Assembly: GCF_020422885.1 (NCBI RefSeq)
Contig: NZ_CP084622.1
Coordinates: 3,801,001-3,865,000, forward strand
DNA from: Mesobacillus sp. S13
GTDB taxonomy: Bacteria; Bacillota; Bacilli; Bacillales; Cytobacillaceae
Direction: 5' to 3'
DNA: 64,000 nt
Shown: positions 51,402-61,047 of the stretch, in pieces
Layout of the letters: every line of letters begins with the position of its first letter
Position numbering within the stretch: position 1 is the stretch's first letter
Made by a program: the position numbers and the translations under genes
Notes under the pieces: model-generated
Databases searched by the model: none
Seen by the model: only the letters and a program-made list of their open reading frames with translations
Told to the model about the DNA's origin: nothing

Positions 51402-52397
51402 TTAAGCAAATCGATAATAGATCAACACAAATGCTGATAAAACAAAAATGAAGTTCAAGAAGATGAATACGAATTGATCCACCTTTGTCTTATGCAATTT
51501 GATTGGCGGATTGTAGAAGGATACGCCTTCAATGATGAAAATGATTAACACAATATGAATCATGAAATGACCGATGACTTCGGTAAAGCCGAATAGCATG
51601 GTCGTCAGGATAAAGATGGTGGTGACTACAAACCCCAGCACCCGGTTCAGGATTCCCACGACAAGCAAATAGCCGACGACAAATTCTACAAAAGCCGCCA
51701 TTACAATGAAGGCTGCTGGTTCGAATCCGAAAGTAGGCACTTGGTGGTTCGCGACGATATCAAGCGACATTGTAGGGTACACCCATTTTTCAACAGCGAC
51801 CCAGCAAAGGGAGAGTCCTGTGCCTAAATACAAAAACGGGAAACCTACTTTTTCCAGATTTGTTTTGCCAACAAGCAGCACCCCAATAATCGCTACATAA
51901 AATCCGTAATCCAGCATATAGAAGACGCCATGATTAACAGTGACCATGATGAATAAAATGAGTAAGAGTGATGCTCCAAACTTTGTTGCGAAATGATGAG
52001 GCACTAGTAGCAGGCCGATTGCCACCCATGCTAAAACCGTCATTAACGTGCTTTCAATATGGAATTCAGGTGCGAACAGAGTGCCATTTGTGACCTGGAT
52101 TATCAATGCCGCCGCTGTCCCGTATTTTAATAAATATCTTGAATACTTCCTGAAACCTGAAAGGAAATCATCCCACTTTTTGATTAAAGGCCATTGGGCG
52201 ATTTTAGGAATGACCAAAGTCAATGTAGCAAGAACGACTGCTGCCAGTAAGGCCAGTCCCATGAATAATGGGGACAAAATATTTTCAATGGTTTCTTTCT
52301 CTGGTGCCACCTCAGTGAACCATTTTACGTGAGCATTTGTATAAAAAGGTGTTAGAATGAATCCTAACCCGATGAGGATTTGTAACAGTTTTTTCAT
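51402..52397 (-). CDS. DoxX-like polytopic membrane protein
   Basis: A 331-residue protein with a signal-like first segment ending NAHVKWFTE, then about nine hydrophobic segments. The C-terminal half (FEPAAFIVMAAFVEFVVGYL, MLFGFTEVIGHFMIHIVLII) resembles DoxX/TQO membrane domains. Conserved His residues (NAHVKW, PHHFATK, NHGVFY) might bind metal or heme. Function unknown. Divergent from the CAP-domain gene. Confidence 0.7.
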   Translation of the reverse strand: MKKLLQILIGLGFILTPFYTNAHVKWFTEVAPEKETIENILSPLFMGLALLAAVVLATLTLVIPKIAQWPLIKKWDDFLSGFRKYSRYLLKYGTAAALIIQVTNGTLFAPEFHIESTLMTVLAWVAIGLLLVPHHFATKFGASLLLILFIMVTVNHGVFYMLDYGFYVAIIGVLLVGKTNLEKVGFPFLYLGTGLSLCWVAVEKWVYPTMSLDIVANHQVPTFGFEPAAFIVMAAFVEFVVGYLLVVGILNRVLGFVVTTIFILTTMLFGFTEVIGHFMIHIVLIIFIIEGVSFYNPPIKLHKTKVDQFVFIFLNFIFVLSAFVLIYYRFA

Positions 52398-52624
52398 GAG
52401 TAAAACCTCCCTGTGGCAATGTAAACACTATCGATATAGTAATAATACAATTTGATTTATAGAAATGATCAGCAGAGTTATGAAATTTTTGTGAAATTAT
52501 TCACAATCAGTCAAATCATGCAGTTTGCTACTTAGGTTTTACATTTCCCGTCGACGCTATGCTTTTTATTGTCTTTTAATGGGTATATTGGGGATATGGA
52601 ATAAAAGGATGGTGACCACCAGCT

Positions 52625-53749
52625 TTGAGACAACTATTTTTACTTCTGATTATTGGCGCTTTGGCTTATTTTTCATGGCCATACCTTACAGAAAATAAAG
52701 ACTTTCAAAATATAAAAAACGAAATAGTGAATGTAAAAGAGAATCCAGAACTTGCGTCTGCGCTGGAGAAGTTCAATAACGGCATCAATCAGCTCCTATG
52801 GCAGGTCAATGAGAAAAAAGAAGAATTGACACAGAATGAAAAGCTTTTGCCAGAGGTAGCAAAACCTGAACTGGAAACACCTTCTGAAAAGACATTCACA
52901 ATCCATAATGTTGCCATTGGCGATCAAAAGGGTGAAGTGGAAAAACAGCTTGGCACCGCGAAACGTGTGTCCGTGAATGAATACGGAACAGAGTGGCATG
53001 CCTATCATGAGAATTTCCAGAACTTTATCATGATTTCCTATGGTAAAGATGGTTCAGTGAATGCGATGTATTCAAATCAAGATTTGATTGCCGCCAAAAA
53101 CGGTATTAAATATGGGGTACCAAAAGAAACTGTCCGTCAGACACTTGGCGAACCACTTGGCGAGATCAGAAAAGGGCTTGTCTATTACCAGTTCCAGAAA
53201 GACCAGGACTATGACGTATATAATTTAGACGACAGCTATGTGACGGCTTTTTATGATAAACACAGAAATAATACTGTTACGGCAATCCAGATTGTCAGTG
53301 AAAAATTGGAGCAGAGCAAGGCAGGTTTTTATACCGAAGCTAGTGAGGCTTTGAAAGAAGGATTTGAATATCAGCTATTCGATTTGACTAATGCATCGAG
53401 GGTAGTTCATGGGTTAGGCATCCTTACCTGGGATGATCAGGTAAGGGTAACTGCTCGCAAACACAGTGCCGATATGGCTGAAAATTCATATTTTAGCCAC
53501 ACCAATCCTGAAGGTCAGTCGCCTTTTGATCGGATGGCTGAAGACGATATTGCATTCTCCGTTGCCGGGGAAAATCTCGCATATGGACAATTCAGCAGCA
53601 TTTTTGCCCATGAAGGTTTGATGAACTCACTCGGCCATCGCGAAAATATCCTGAAAGCAGAATTCAAATTGCTAGGCGTCGGTGTAGCATTCGGCCCGAA
53701 GCATGAACCATATTTTACGGAGAATTTTTATTCAAAAAGGAAATTCTAA
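52625..53749 (+). CDS. CAP/SCP-domain protein with CAP-associated domain (YlbC-like)
   Basis: A 374-residue exported protein from TTG 52625. The N-terminal hydrophobic segment (LFLLLIIGALAYFSW) is a signal or anchor; residues ~25-95 are charged; ~95-235 hold two CAP-associated repeats (VAIGDQKGEVEKQLGTAKR, IKYGVPKETVRQTLGEPLG); ~250-374 is the SCP domain with HSADMAENSYFSHTNPEGQS, AGENLAYGQ and SLGHRENIL. It resembles Bacillus YlbC in order and size. Role at the cell surface unknown. Confidence 0.88.
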   Translation: MRQLFLLLIIGALAYFSWPYLTENKDFQNIKNEIVNVKENPELASALEKFNNGINQLLWQVNEKKEELTQNEKLLPEVAKPELETPSEKTFTIHNVAIGDQKGEVEKQLGTAKRVSVNEYGTEWHAYHENFQNFIMISYGKDGSVNAMYSNQDLIAAKNGIKYGVPKETVRQTLGEPLGEIRKGLVYYQFQKDQDYDVYNLDDSYVTAFYDKHRNNTVTAIQIVSEKLEQSKAGFYTEASEALKEGFEYQLFDLTNASRVVHGLGILTWDDQVRVTARKHSADMAENSYFSHTNPEGQSPFDRMAEDDIAFSVAGENLAYGQFSSIFAHEGLMNSLGHRENILKAEFKLLGVGVAFGPKHEPYFTENFYSKRKF

Positions 53750-53778
53750 ACCGAGTCCATTGGCTCGGTTCCTTTTTT
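53749..53778 (+). terminator. Terminator of CAP-domain gene
   Basis: AACCGAG (53749-53755) and CTCGGTT (53764-53770), then CCTTTTTT. The stem begins at the stop codon. Confidence 0.85.
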
Positions 53779-53782
53779 ATTG

Positions 53783-54173
53783 CTGGAAAAAACCGCGTTG
53801 AATTTCCAATTCGCTATATAAAATGAAAAGTCGCTATATAATAGGAAAACTCGCTATATAAATTTAAAAGTCGCTATATAAAAAATAAACGCACTATAAA
53901 AAATGGAGTTGGATATAAAAATAGCAAATTTCCCGTTAAAAAAACTATGGTTTCGCTATAATTTCGCGACGATGCTTTAAATACGGCATGATCAAGACCG
54001 TTTTTCTTAGCAAAGTTTTCTTTTCGAATTATTTTATTGGCGAAGTTCACAACTTTATTGGCGATTTTCAATTTTTATTGGCGAAAAACTAAATTTATTG
54101 GCGATTTCCACTTACTTATTGGCGAAAATCAAATTTTATTGGCGAACTGGAAATTCTGAGCGTTTTTTTCCAG
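53783..54173. repeat. Large inverted element with 20-bp-phased word arrays
   Basis: The two ends are inverted copies (27 of 33 bases agree): left CTGGAAAAAACCGCGTTGAA with TTTCCAATTCGCT, right, read inward, CTGGAAAAAAACGCTCAGAA with TTTCCAGTTCGCC. The left arm holds TCGCTATATA at 53811, 53831, 53851 and 53871 (20 bp apart) plus a decayed copy near 53890. The right arm holds TTATTGGCGA at 54034, 54055, 54075, 54095, 54116 and 54136. No gene inside. It lies between convergent genes. Confidence 0.85.
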
Positions 54174-54298
54174 TTGGCACCACCCAGAATATAGTGAAAA
54201 ACCGCTCAATCGTCTATTGAACTGCACTTCCAACTATTAGATAGTCTAATAATTGGTGCACTTCAATTTAAACGATCAAGCGGCTGATCAAACTATAT

Positions 54299-55540
54299 TT
54301 ACTTCACGCGCGGGAATCCGAAGCCTGATGCATAGTCATCGCCTGATGCTGCACCTGATCCGCCAAGGATATCGTTCGCTTTCGCGCGGTTTTGAAGTTC
54401 TGCACGAAGTTGTGTGTGGCTCATGTTTGGATTTGCAGCCCAGATTTTCGCGGCAAGTCCTGATACGTGCGGAGTTGCCATTGATGTACCGCTGATGGTG
54501 TTATAAGAACCATCATACCAGGTGGATTCGATCGCTCTTCCAGGTGCGGACACTTCCACATCGAGCTCACCGATTACATAATCACCGTCAGTAAGCGGGT
54601 TTCCGCGAGAAGAGAAGTCCGCAACACGGTATGTACCGTTTTCCTGCACATCTTCTAAAGCGGCTACAGCTACTGCATTCGGAAGGGCTCCCGGGTAACC
54701 AATCGTGTTAGCATTCGGCCCGCTGTTACCTGCCGCGGCAACAACAAGAACACCTTTTCCATATGCATAATTGACAGCATCAGCAATCATCGTGCTCTTG
54801 CTGCTGGATCCGAGTGACATGGAAATGACTACTTTTGAACCTGTACGTACTGCTTCGTCTGCAGCATGCCTGATTGCTCCTGCGATATCATCCGAATAGC
54901 CTGATCCTCTGTCATTCAATACTTTATATGCCCAAAGGTCGGCATCCGGAGCAACTCCGTAAATTCCCAACCCTGTTCCTCCATGAGCAAGGACGGTTCC
55001 TGCAACATGAGTTCCATGGCCATTTTTATCCGAACATGAATTATTGACTAGAGGTGATTTCCTTTGTGTGAAATCCTTACACTGTTCATCGCTTCCTGCT
55101 AAATCAGCGTGGTTCACATTGACGCCGGTATCGAGGACAGCTACCTTAACGCCAGATCCGCCAGAAGTTGCTTGAAGATTGCTATCATTATAGATTGCTT
55201 CCATTCCCCACGGTGTTTGATCGGTTGGCGCTGCCTGGGCGCCTGCACCCGGCTTCGCATTCACCTGTACCTGTGAAACGGTTTCCACTTGCAGATTTTT
55301 ATTTTTCAATAGAGCCTGGTATTGCTTCGCATTGACTTCTGTTGTAAAACCTTTCGCCCCGAAATCCCATCTCTTGCCGAACTGATCTTTTGCCTTTGCC
55401 TTTTCAGCTGCAGGACCCTGAACCAAAACCCGGTATGTATCCTGTGCCTCTGGTGCCTGGCCAAATGCCCCAGCCGTGAACATCGATAAGCCCATTGTCA
55501 TGCTTAGTAGTGCTGCTCCTAACGCTTTCCTTTTTTTCAT
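54299..55540 (-). CDS. Secreted subtilisin-family serine protease
   Basis: A 413-residue preproprotease; ATG 55540 follows GAGGAGTGG, while a longer frame lacks a site. Signal peptide (MKKRKALGAALLSMTMGLSM to about 27), I9-type propeptide to ~110, then catalytic Asp in KVAVLDTGVNVNHADL, His in NGHGTHVAGTVLAHGG and Ser in TISGTSMATPHVSGLA; oxyanion Asn in AAAGNSGPNA. Two Cys (DEQCKDF, NNSCSDK) may form a disulfide, as in cold-adapted Bacillus subtilisins. Extracellular. Confidence 0.93.
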   Translation of the reverse strand: MKKRKALGAALLSMTMGLSMFTAGAFGQAPEAQDTYRVLVQGPAAEKAKAKDQFGKRWDFGAKGFTTEVNAKQYQALLKNKNLQVETVSQVQVNAKPGAGAQAAPTDQTPWGMEAIYNDSNLQATSGGSGVKVAVLDTGVNVNHADLAGSDEQCKDFTQRKSPLVNNSCSDKNGHGTHVAGTVLAHGGTGLGIYGVAPDADLWAYKVLNDRGSGYSDDIAGAIRHAADEAVRTGSKVVISMSLGSSSKSTMIADAVNYAYGKGVLVVAAAGNSGPNANTIGYPGALPNAVAVAALEDVQENGTYRVADFSSRGNPLTDGDYVIGELDVEVSAPGRAIESTWYDGSYNTISGTSMATPHVSGLAAKIWAANPNMSHTQLRAELQNRAKANDILGGSGAASGDDYASGFGFPRVK

Positions 55541-55730
55541 CCAACCACTCCTCTGCATTTTTATGGTGTTGCCGGTTTTACAGACTCTATTATATTTAAA
55601 ATTTTCTGATAATGACAATGAGCTAATCTGTTCATTTTTAAGCCTTTTGAATCAGGTAAAAATGCACGTTTATACAAAAGTCACATGTATTTTAGACTAT
55701 TTTTGAATTTTCCCAATATCGAAAGCACTA

Positions 55731-55764
55731 AAAAGAGTGACCATTTTATAAAGGTCACTCTTTT
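55731..55764. terminator. Terminator after zupT, bidirectional shape
   Basis: AAAAGAGTGACC (55731-55742) and GGTCACTCTTTT (55753-55764), a perfect 12-bp stem. Confidence 0.9.
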
Positions 55765-55800
55765 GCGTTGGAAAATTATAGTATTTTAAGCACTTGATTT

Positions 55801-56610
55801 TTAGATAAATAGAAGCAAACTGATCGCCATGACAGCCATACCGGCAACCAAACCATATATAGCAAGATGGGATTCGTCATATTTTTTTGCGGCCGGCAAT
55901 AGTTCATCGAGTGAGATGAATACCATGATACCGGCGACGGCTGCGAAAATGACGCCAAACATGATATCGTTCAGGAATGGCATTAAGAATAGGTATGCTG
56001 CAAGTGCGCCAATCGGTTCCGAAAGACCTGAAAGAAATGATAGTTTAAAAGCTTTCTTTCGATCGCCAGTCGCGAAATAAACTGGTACAGAAACAGCGAT
56101 TCCTTCAGGAATATTGTGAATGGCGATCGCAATGGCAATTGCCACACCCAATGCAGGGTCCTGGATAGCAGAGGTGAAGGTAGCGATTCCTTCAGGGAAA
56201 TTATGAATCCCAATTGCCAGCGCAGTAAATGTACCCATTTTCAAGAGGGCCGCATCATGAGCAGCATTCGAGGGTGAATTCATATCCTCGACCTTTTTCA
56301 GTTCATGTGGATTTCCCTGCTTGGGTATGAACTTATCAATTACCGCAATCAACACAATTCCAGCGAAGAATCCGCCAACAGTTGCCCAGTTCCCTAACTG
56401 CACCCCCATCGCAGAAACGAGGGAATCCTTCGCTTTGACGAAGATTTCGATCATTGACACATAGATCATCACACCAGCTGAAAATCCTAGCGCGATTGAA
56501 AGAAACTTTGTATTGGTTCGGGATGTGAAGAAGGCAAGAACACTTCCGATTCCGGTGGCAAGACCTGCGAATAAAGTCAAACCGAAAGCAAATAAAATCT
56601 CCTCTGTCAT
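55801..56610 (-). CDS. ZIP-family divalent metal transporter (ZupT-like)
   Basis: A 269-residue membrane carrier with eight helices. The metal sites are in helices IV and V: GIHNFPEGIATFTSA and AIHNIPEGIAVSVPVYF. Imports zinc or other divalent cations. A His-poor loop (DKFIPKQGNPHELKKVEDMN) sits between helices III and IV. Own terminator; upstream DNA to 56990 carries short repeats. Confidence 0.9.
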   Translation of the reverse strand: MTEEILFAFGLTLFAGLATGIGSVLAFFTSRTNTKFLSIALGFSAGVMIYVSMIEIFVKAKDSLVSAMGVQLGNWATVGGFFAGIVLIAVIDKFIPKQGNPHELKKVEDMNSPSNAAHDAALLKMGTFTALAIGIHNFPEGIATFTSAIQDPALGVAIAIAIAIHNIPEGIAVSVPVYFATGDRKKAFKLSFLSGLSEPIGALAAYLFLMPFLNDIMFGVIFAAVAGIMVFISLDELLPAAKKYDESHLAIYGLVAGMAVMAISLLLFI

Positions 56611-56749
56611 TTTTATTCTCCTTTGAATATGAATATTTACCCTGACCCTTAAGTTTAAAGAATGAAAAGAATAATTCTTAGTTTATGCAACAGCTCGAAA
56701 AAGTTTCATTTTTAGGTATAAGCCTCAATTGATGGACTCGCTCTAAAAT

Positions 56750-56856
56750 GTTTCCTTTGGTCAACTTTGCGGGTACAGGATTCCATTGGTAAAAATAATA
56801 TATGCGTGTATATCAAAAAGTTTCCTTTGGTCAACATTTTATCGCAAAGGAAACTT
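56750..56856. repeat. GTTTCCTTTGGTCAAC repeats
   Basis: GTTTCCTTTGGTCAAC occurs at 56750 and 56820, 70 bp apart, and an inverted CAAAGGAAACTTGG begins at about 56846 and can pair with the second copy. The 380-bp gap between zupT and the parvulin gene is otherwise empty. Confidence 0.65.
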
Positions 56857-56953
56857 GGCCTGCAACTAAATTGTTTAAGAATTTTTATAATTAAGCTTCT
56901 CATCAGCTCACCTCAGACCTTTTAACCAAGTCACTCGCAGGAATACTTGACGC

Positions 56954-56980
56954 AAAAAACCCCTGCAAACCTTGCAGGGG
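56954..56980 (-). terminator. Terminator of htrA-parvulin operon
   Basis: CCCCTGCAA (56960-56968) and TTGCAGGGG (56972-56980); six T follow on the minus strand. Confidence 0.92.
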
Positions 56981-56990
56981 CGTGAACTAA

Positions 56991-57872
56991 CTATAGGTAA
57001 CTCTTTATTTCATATTCTGCTTTTTTCTCCTCCATCCAGTTTGTGTATTCTGCCTGGACTTTCTGGTCAAATAGCATTTCTTTGATTTCTTCCTTATGCT
57101 CCTCAAATTCTGCAGCCTTCTCAGCTTTTTTATCGACCAGCTTGATGATATGGTAGCCGAATTCTGTTTTAACCGGCTCACTGATCGCTCCGGCTTCTAA
57201 CGCGAATGCTGTCTTTTCAAATTCCTCAGCCATCTCTCCTTTACCAAAGTAGCCGAGGTCCCCGCCGTTAGCCGCATTACTTGAATCCGTCGAATACTCT
57301 TTTGCCAGTTCAGCAAAGTCCTTTCCATTATCAAGCTCTTCCTTGACCTTCTTTGCGGTCGCCTCATCTTCCACCAAAATATGGCTCGCCTTCACCTGTT
57401 CTTTTTGGTCAAAAGACTCTTTATTTTCCTCGAAGTATGTCTTCATTTCCTCTTCGCTCACATCTATGGAAGCACCGATCATTTTTTCTGCGAGCAGATA
57501 AATTTCGATGTCCTCCCTGATTTTGTCCATCGACACCTGGTTTTGCTCAAGTGCAGCGGCAAAGGCTTCTTCACCGCCGTAAGATTCCTGCAGTTTCGTC
57601 AGCTCTTCATCTATCTCAATTCCGGTTACCTTCACCTTTTCTTTCGTCGCTTCCATCTCAATTACTTTGTTCGTGATCAGTGAATCCAAAATATCATCGC
57701 CATACATATCTGTTAATTTTGTGTTCAATTCTTCTTTTGTGATCTTTTCTCCATTGACGCTTGCGGCTGTTTCTGTTCTTGTAAAAGCTGTCGCAAAGAT
57801 TAAGAGAAGCCCTAAAACGATCACTCCAAATATCATCGGCAGTTTATTATTTTTCATAAAAGCAATCATCAT
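56991..57872 (-). CDS. Membrane-anchored parvulin-type peptidyl-prolyl isomerase (SurA/PrsA-like)
   Basis: A 293-residue extracytoplasmic foldase. An N-terminal hydrophobic anchor (LPMIFGVIVLGLLLIFATAF) without a lipobox distinguishes it from true PrsA. SurA-type helical region ~35-150, then the parvulin domain ~155-245 with VKASHILVEDEATAKKVKEE, GGDLGYFGKGEMAEEFEKTA and FGYHIIKLVDKK. It starts nine bases after htrA, pairing foldase and protease in one unit for exported proteins. Confidence 0.88.
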   Translation of the reverse strand: MMIAFMKNNKLPMIFGVIVLGLLLIFATAFTRTETAASVNGEKITKEELNTKLTDMYGDDILDSLITNKVIEMEATKEKVKVTGIEIDEELTKLQESYGGEEAFAAALEQNQVSMDKIREDIEIYLLAEKMIGASIDVSEEEMKTYFEENKESFDQKEQVKASHILVEDEATAKKVKEELDNGKDFAELAKEYSTDSSNAANGGDLGYFGKGEMAEEFEKTAFALEAGAISEPVKTEFGYHIIKLVDKKAEKAAEFEEHKEEIKEMLFDQKVQAEYTNWMEEKKAEYEIKSYL

Positions 57873-57881
57873 TTCCCTCCA

Positions 57882-59084
57882 TTATTCAGCGCTCGAAGCA
57901 AACAAATCTACCTTCAAGGTTTGCTGCTTGCCGTCACGGTAAATTTTCAGCTGAGCACTGTCTCCAGCTTGAAGCTCTGTATACATATATCTTCTCAGAT
58001 CACTTGCCTGTTCCACTTTTTCATCATTGATGCCCACGATGATATCCTTCTCCTGAAGACCAGCATTAGCTGCCGCAGAATTTTGGTCTACATAAGTGAC
58101 CATCGTACCAGAATCCACACTGTCAGGAAGGTTCTCCAGATACATATCAGGAATTTGTGCCAGATCAGCAAGACTTACTCCCAGATAGGGACGCTCCACT
58201 TTCCCTTTTTCGATCAGCTGGTTGACGATTGGCAAAGCCTCATTGCTTGGAATCGCAAAGCCAAGGCCTTCCACCCCATTTTGCGAGATTTTCAGGCTAT
58301 TGATGCCAATCACTTTTCCATCCGTATTGATCAATGCTCCGCCACTATTTCCAGGGTTGATTGCCGCGTCCGTCTGGATGACGTTCATTTCCCATTCTCC
58401 GGCAGAAGTCGGTACTGAAATGGAGCGGTCTACCGCACTGACAATTCCCTGTGTTACCGTCCTCGATAAATCAAGGCCAAGCGGGTTACCAATCGCCAGC
58501 ACCTGGTCACCTGCCCTCAAGACAGATGAATCACCAAACTCGATGATCTTCCCTGCTTTTGCTGCATCGATTTTAACAACCGCTAAATCAGTCAATGCGT
58601 CGGCACCGACAACCTCTGCTGCCACCTTTTCGCCATTGTATAAGCTGACTTCCACCTTTGATGCTCCCTCAATGACATGGTTGTTGGTCACTATGAAGGC
58701 GCTAGTTCCTTCCTTCTTAAAAATGACCCCAGACCCAGATCCGCTTTCTACGCTGCCCTGACTTTGTGAAAAAGGATTGTTCTGTGACTGGATATTGGTG
58801 ATGCCAACAATCGATTGTGAAGATGATTCAATAATGTCCGCTATCGACCCAGAATTCTTATTTGATGTCGGAGTCGTTACTATGTTTCTGTTGCTTTCCG
58901 CGGCTGACTCCGTTTTTGGCTGAAGCTGATTTCCAGCGTCAGCGTCTGTAAAATTCACCGCCGCCAGTGTAATCGCTGAACCGACCACCCCTGCCATGAC
59001 AGTAGATAGGATACTTTTGAATCTATATGATTTTTTGACGGGCTCCTGCTCTTGATAACGGGAACTCTGCTCAAATTCATTCAT
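57882..59084 (-). CDS. htrA: HtrA/DegP-type membrane serine protease
   Basis: A 400-residue protease: cytoplasmic tail, membrane anchor (~24-45), trypsin-like domain with His in TNNHVIEGA, Asp in LTDLAVVKID and Ser in INPGNSGGALINTDGK, then one PDZ domain (~300-395, SLADLAQIPDMYLENLPDSV). It degrades or refolds damaged exported proteins at the membrane outside. Length equals Bacillus HtrC (YyxA), though HtrA and HtrB are similar too, so the exact paralog is open. First gene of a pair with the parvulin. Confidence 0.9.
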   Translation of the reverse strand: MNEFEQSSRYQEQEPVKKSYRFKSILSTVMAGVVGSAITLAAVNFTDADAGNQLQPKTESAAESNRNIVTTPTSNKNSGSIADIIESSSQSIVGITNIQSQNNPFSQSQGSVESGSGSGVIFKKEGTSAFIVTNNHVIEGASKVEVSLYNGEKVAAEVVGADALTDLAVVKIDAAKAGKIIEFGDSSVLRAGDQVLAIGNPLGLDLSRTVTQGIVSAVDRSISVPTSAGEWEMNVIQTDAAINPGNSGGALINTDGKVIGINSLKISQNGVEGLGFAIPSNEALPIVNQLIEKGKVERPYLGVSLADLAQIPDMYLENLPDSVDSGTMVTYVDQNSAAANAGLQEKDIIVGINDEKVEQASDLRRYMYTELQAGDSAQLKIYRDGKQQTLKVDLFASSAE

Positions 59085-59134
59085 TGATTTTTTCCTCCTC
59101 GCTTCTAACTTGTCTTCATCTTAACCAGAAATTA

Positions 59135-59151
59135 TGAACAAATTATTAACA
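59135..59151 (-). promoter_or_regulatory. Candidate WalR-type direct repeat upstream of htrA
   Basis: On the minus strand TGTTAA, five bases, TGTTCA fits the WalR consensus TGTWAH-N5-TGTWAH at 11 of 12 positions, 51 bases before the htrA start. The match is short and AT-rich, so chance is possible. Confidence 0.35.
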
Positions 59152-59224
59152 AACTGAGGCGAGTATTTTAAAAGATTGGGAAGTTTTTGTGTTATTTTCG
59201 CAGAAGTGCCATGATTTTTCAGAT

Positions 59225-59253
59225 AAAAAAACTGCAGGCGACTTTGCCTGCAG
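59225..59253 (-). terminator. Terminator of rib operon
   Basis: CTGCAGGC (59232-59239) and GCCTGCAG (59246-59253); seven T follow on the minus strand. Confidence 0.92.
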
Positions 59254-59265
59254 CTTCAAAAGTTA

Positions 59266-59736
59266 TTACATTTCAATATTCTTCATCAAATTCGCCATTT
59301 CAATCGCCGACATTGCAGCGTCCCAGCCTTTGTTGCCAGCTTTTGTGCCAGCGCGTTCAATCGCCTGCTCAATTGTATCTGTAGTCAGTACTCCGAAGAT
59401 GACCGGAACCCCTGAATTCATGGCAGCGGCTGATACACCTTTTGCTGTTTCGTTTGAAACGTAATCGAAATGTGGAGTGGATCCGCGGATGACTGTACCC
59501 AATGTGATGACCGCGTCATACTTATTGCTTTTCGCCATTTTTTGCGCGACCAATGGAATCTCGAATGCTCCCGGTACCCAGGCAACATCAACATTGCCTT
59601 CTCCGACACCATGTCTTTTCAGCGCGTCCTGTGCCCCGCCCAGAAGCTTGCTTGTGATGAATTCATTGAAGCGCCCAACTACGATTCCGACCTTCAGGCC
59701 TGTTCCGACTAAATTACCTTCAAAAGTTCTGTTCAT
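59266..59736 (-). CDS. ribH: 6,7-dimethyl-8-ribityllumazine synthase
   Basis: A 156-residue subunit of the icosahedral enzyme that condenses ribityl-aminouracil with dihydroxybutanone phosphate. Motifs: [55 protein letters not shown] (catalytic His) and [15 protein letters not shown]. Last of the rib operon. Confidence 0.96.
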   Translation of the reverse strand: MNRTFEGNLVGTGLKVGIVVGRFNEFITSKLLGGAQDALKRHGVGEGNVDVAWVPGAFEIPLVAQKMAKSNKYDAVITLGTVIRGSTPHFDYVSNETAKGVSAAAMNSGVPVIFGVLTTDTIEQAIERAGTKAGNKGWDAAMSAIEMANLMKNIEM

Positions 59737-59842
59737 GTCTTAATTCCTCCAATGAGATGGTTTAAGTTTGTTTAATTAGAAAAAAATCCATTAACTTTCA
59801 TAAAAGGGTACATTTTATGGCTTAATGCACCATTCAATCTAC

Positions 59843-61036
59843 TTAAAAATTAAGTAAATGCCCTAATTTGCTATGTTTTGTTTTTAAATAATTTTCGTTT
59901 TCTTCCCTTGTTGGCATCTGGATTGGCACCCGGTCGACTACTTCCAGGTCATACCCCTTAAGCCCTTTGATTTTCCTTGGATTGTTGGTCAGCAACTTGA
60001 TTTGCTTGATGCCAAGGTCTTTTAAGATTTGAGCTCCAATTCCGTATTCACGCAGGTCTGCTCCGAAGCCGAGCTTTTCATTGGCCTCAACGGTGTCGTA
60101 ACCTTCTTCCTGTAGCTTATACGCGCGAAGCTTGTTCATCAGTCCGATGCCTCTGCCTTCCTGGCGCATGTACAGAAGGACACCTCGACCTTCTTTATTA
60201 ATCTGGCTCAATGCTGCATGGAGCTGCGGGCCGCAATCACAGCGGAAGGAACCGAATACATCGCCAGTCAAACATTCGGAGTGGACTCTGACAAGAACCG
60301 GCTCATCCGGATTGATTTCACCTTTTACAAGTGCAATATGTTCTTTATCATCTACTACATTTGAATAACCCACGGCCTTGAAAATACCAAATTCAGTAGG
60401 AAGATTGATCTCAACCTCTCTCTTGATCAACTGGTCCTTCCGATTGCGATATTGGATAAGGTCTTTTATCGTGATCATTTTCAAATCGAACTGGTCGGCA
60501 ATCTTGCGGAGTTCCGGGACTCGAGCCATTGTGCCATCTTCATTCATGATTTCACAGATGACTCCTGCCGGCTTAGCACCGCTTAGCTTTGCCAGATCGA
60601 CTGCCGCCTCTGTATGGCCGGCCCTCCGTAATACTCCCCCCTTCTTGGCGACAAGCGGAAAGATGTGGCCAGGTCTTTTAAAATCAGCGGCCTTTGATTC
60701 TGGGTCAAGCATGCTCAATACAGTTGCCGAACGTTCAAAAGCAGAAATTCCGGTGGTTGAATACTTATGGTCAATGCTCACGGTAAAAGCTGTGCCATGA
60801 GGGTCCGTATTCCGGGAAACCATCGGCATTAAGTCCAGCTTCTGTGCTAATTCCTGTTCAATCGGTACGCAAATCAATCCCCTGCCATGCGTCGCCATGA
60901 AATTGATGACATCAGGTGTCGCCTTTTCTGCCAGAGCGATGAAATCTCCTTCATTCTCACGGTCTTCATCGTCACAAACAATGACTACATTCCCCTGCAT
61001 GAGTTCATATATAGCCTCTTCAATTGGATCAAACAT
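59843..61036 (-). CDS. ribBA: Bifunctional DHBP synthase / GTP cyclohydrolase II
   Basis: A 397-residue fusion. Residues 1-200: dihydroxybutanone-phosphate synthase ([46 protein letters not shown]). Residues 205-397: GTP cyclohydrolase II with zinc Cys in [20 protein letters not shown] and [20 protein letters not shown]. Makes both precursors of lumazine. Third in the operon. Confidence 0.96.
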   Translation of the reverse strand: MFDPIEEAIYELMQGNVVIVCDDEDRENEGDFIALAEKATPDVINFMATHGRGLICVPIEQELAQKLDLMPMVSRNTDPHGTAFTVSIDHKYSTTGISAFERSATVLSMLDPESKAADFKRPGHIFPLVAKKGGVLRRAGHTEAAVDLAKLSGAKPAGVICEIMNEDGTMARVPELRKIADQFDLKMITIKDLIQYRNRKDQLIKREVEINLPTEFGIFKAVGYSNVVDDKEHIALVKGEINPDEPVLVRVHSECLTGDVFGSFRCDCGPQLHAALSQINKEGRGVLLYMRQEGRGIGLMNKLRAYKLQEEGYDTVEANEKLGFGADLREYGIGAQILKDLGIKQIKLLTNNPRKIKGLKGYDLEVVDRVPIQMPTREENENYLKTKHSKLGHLLNF

Positions 61037-61047
61037 TTACATCACCC

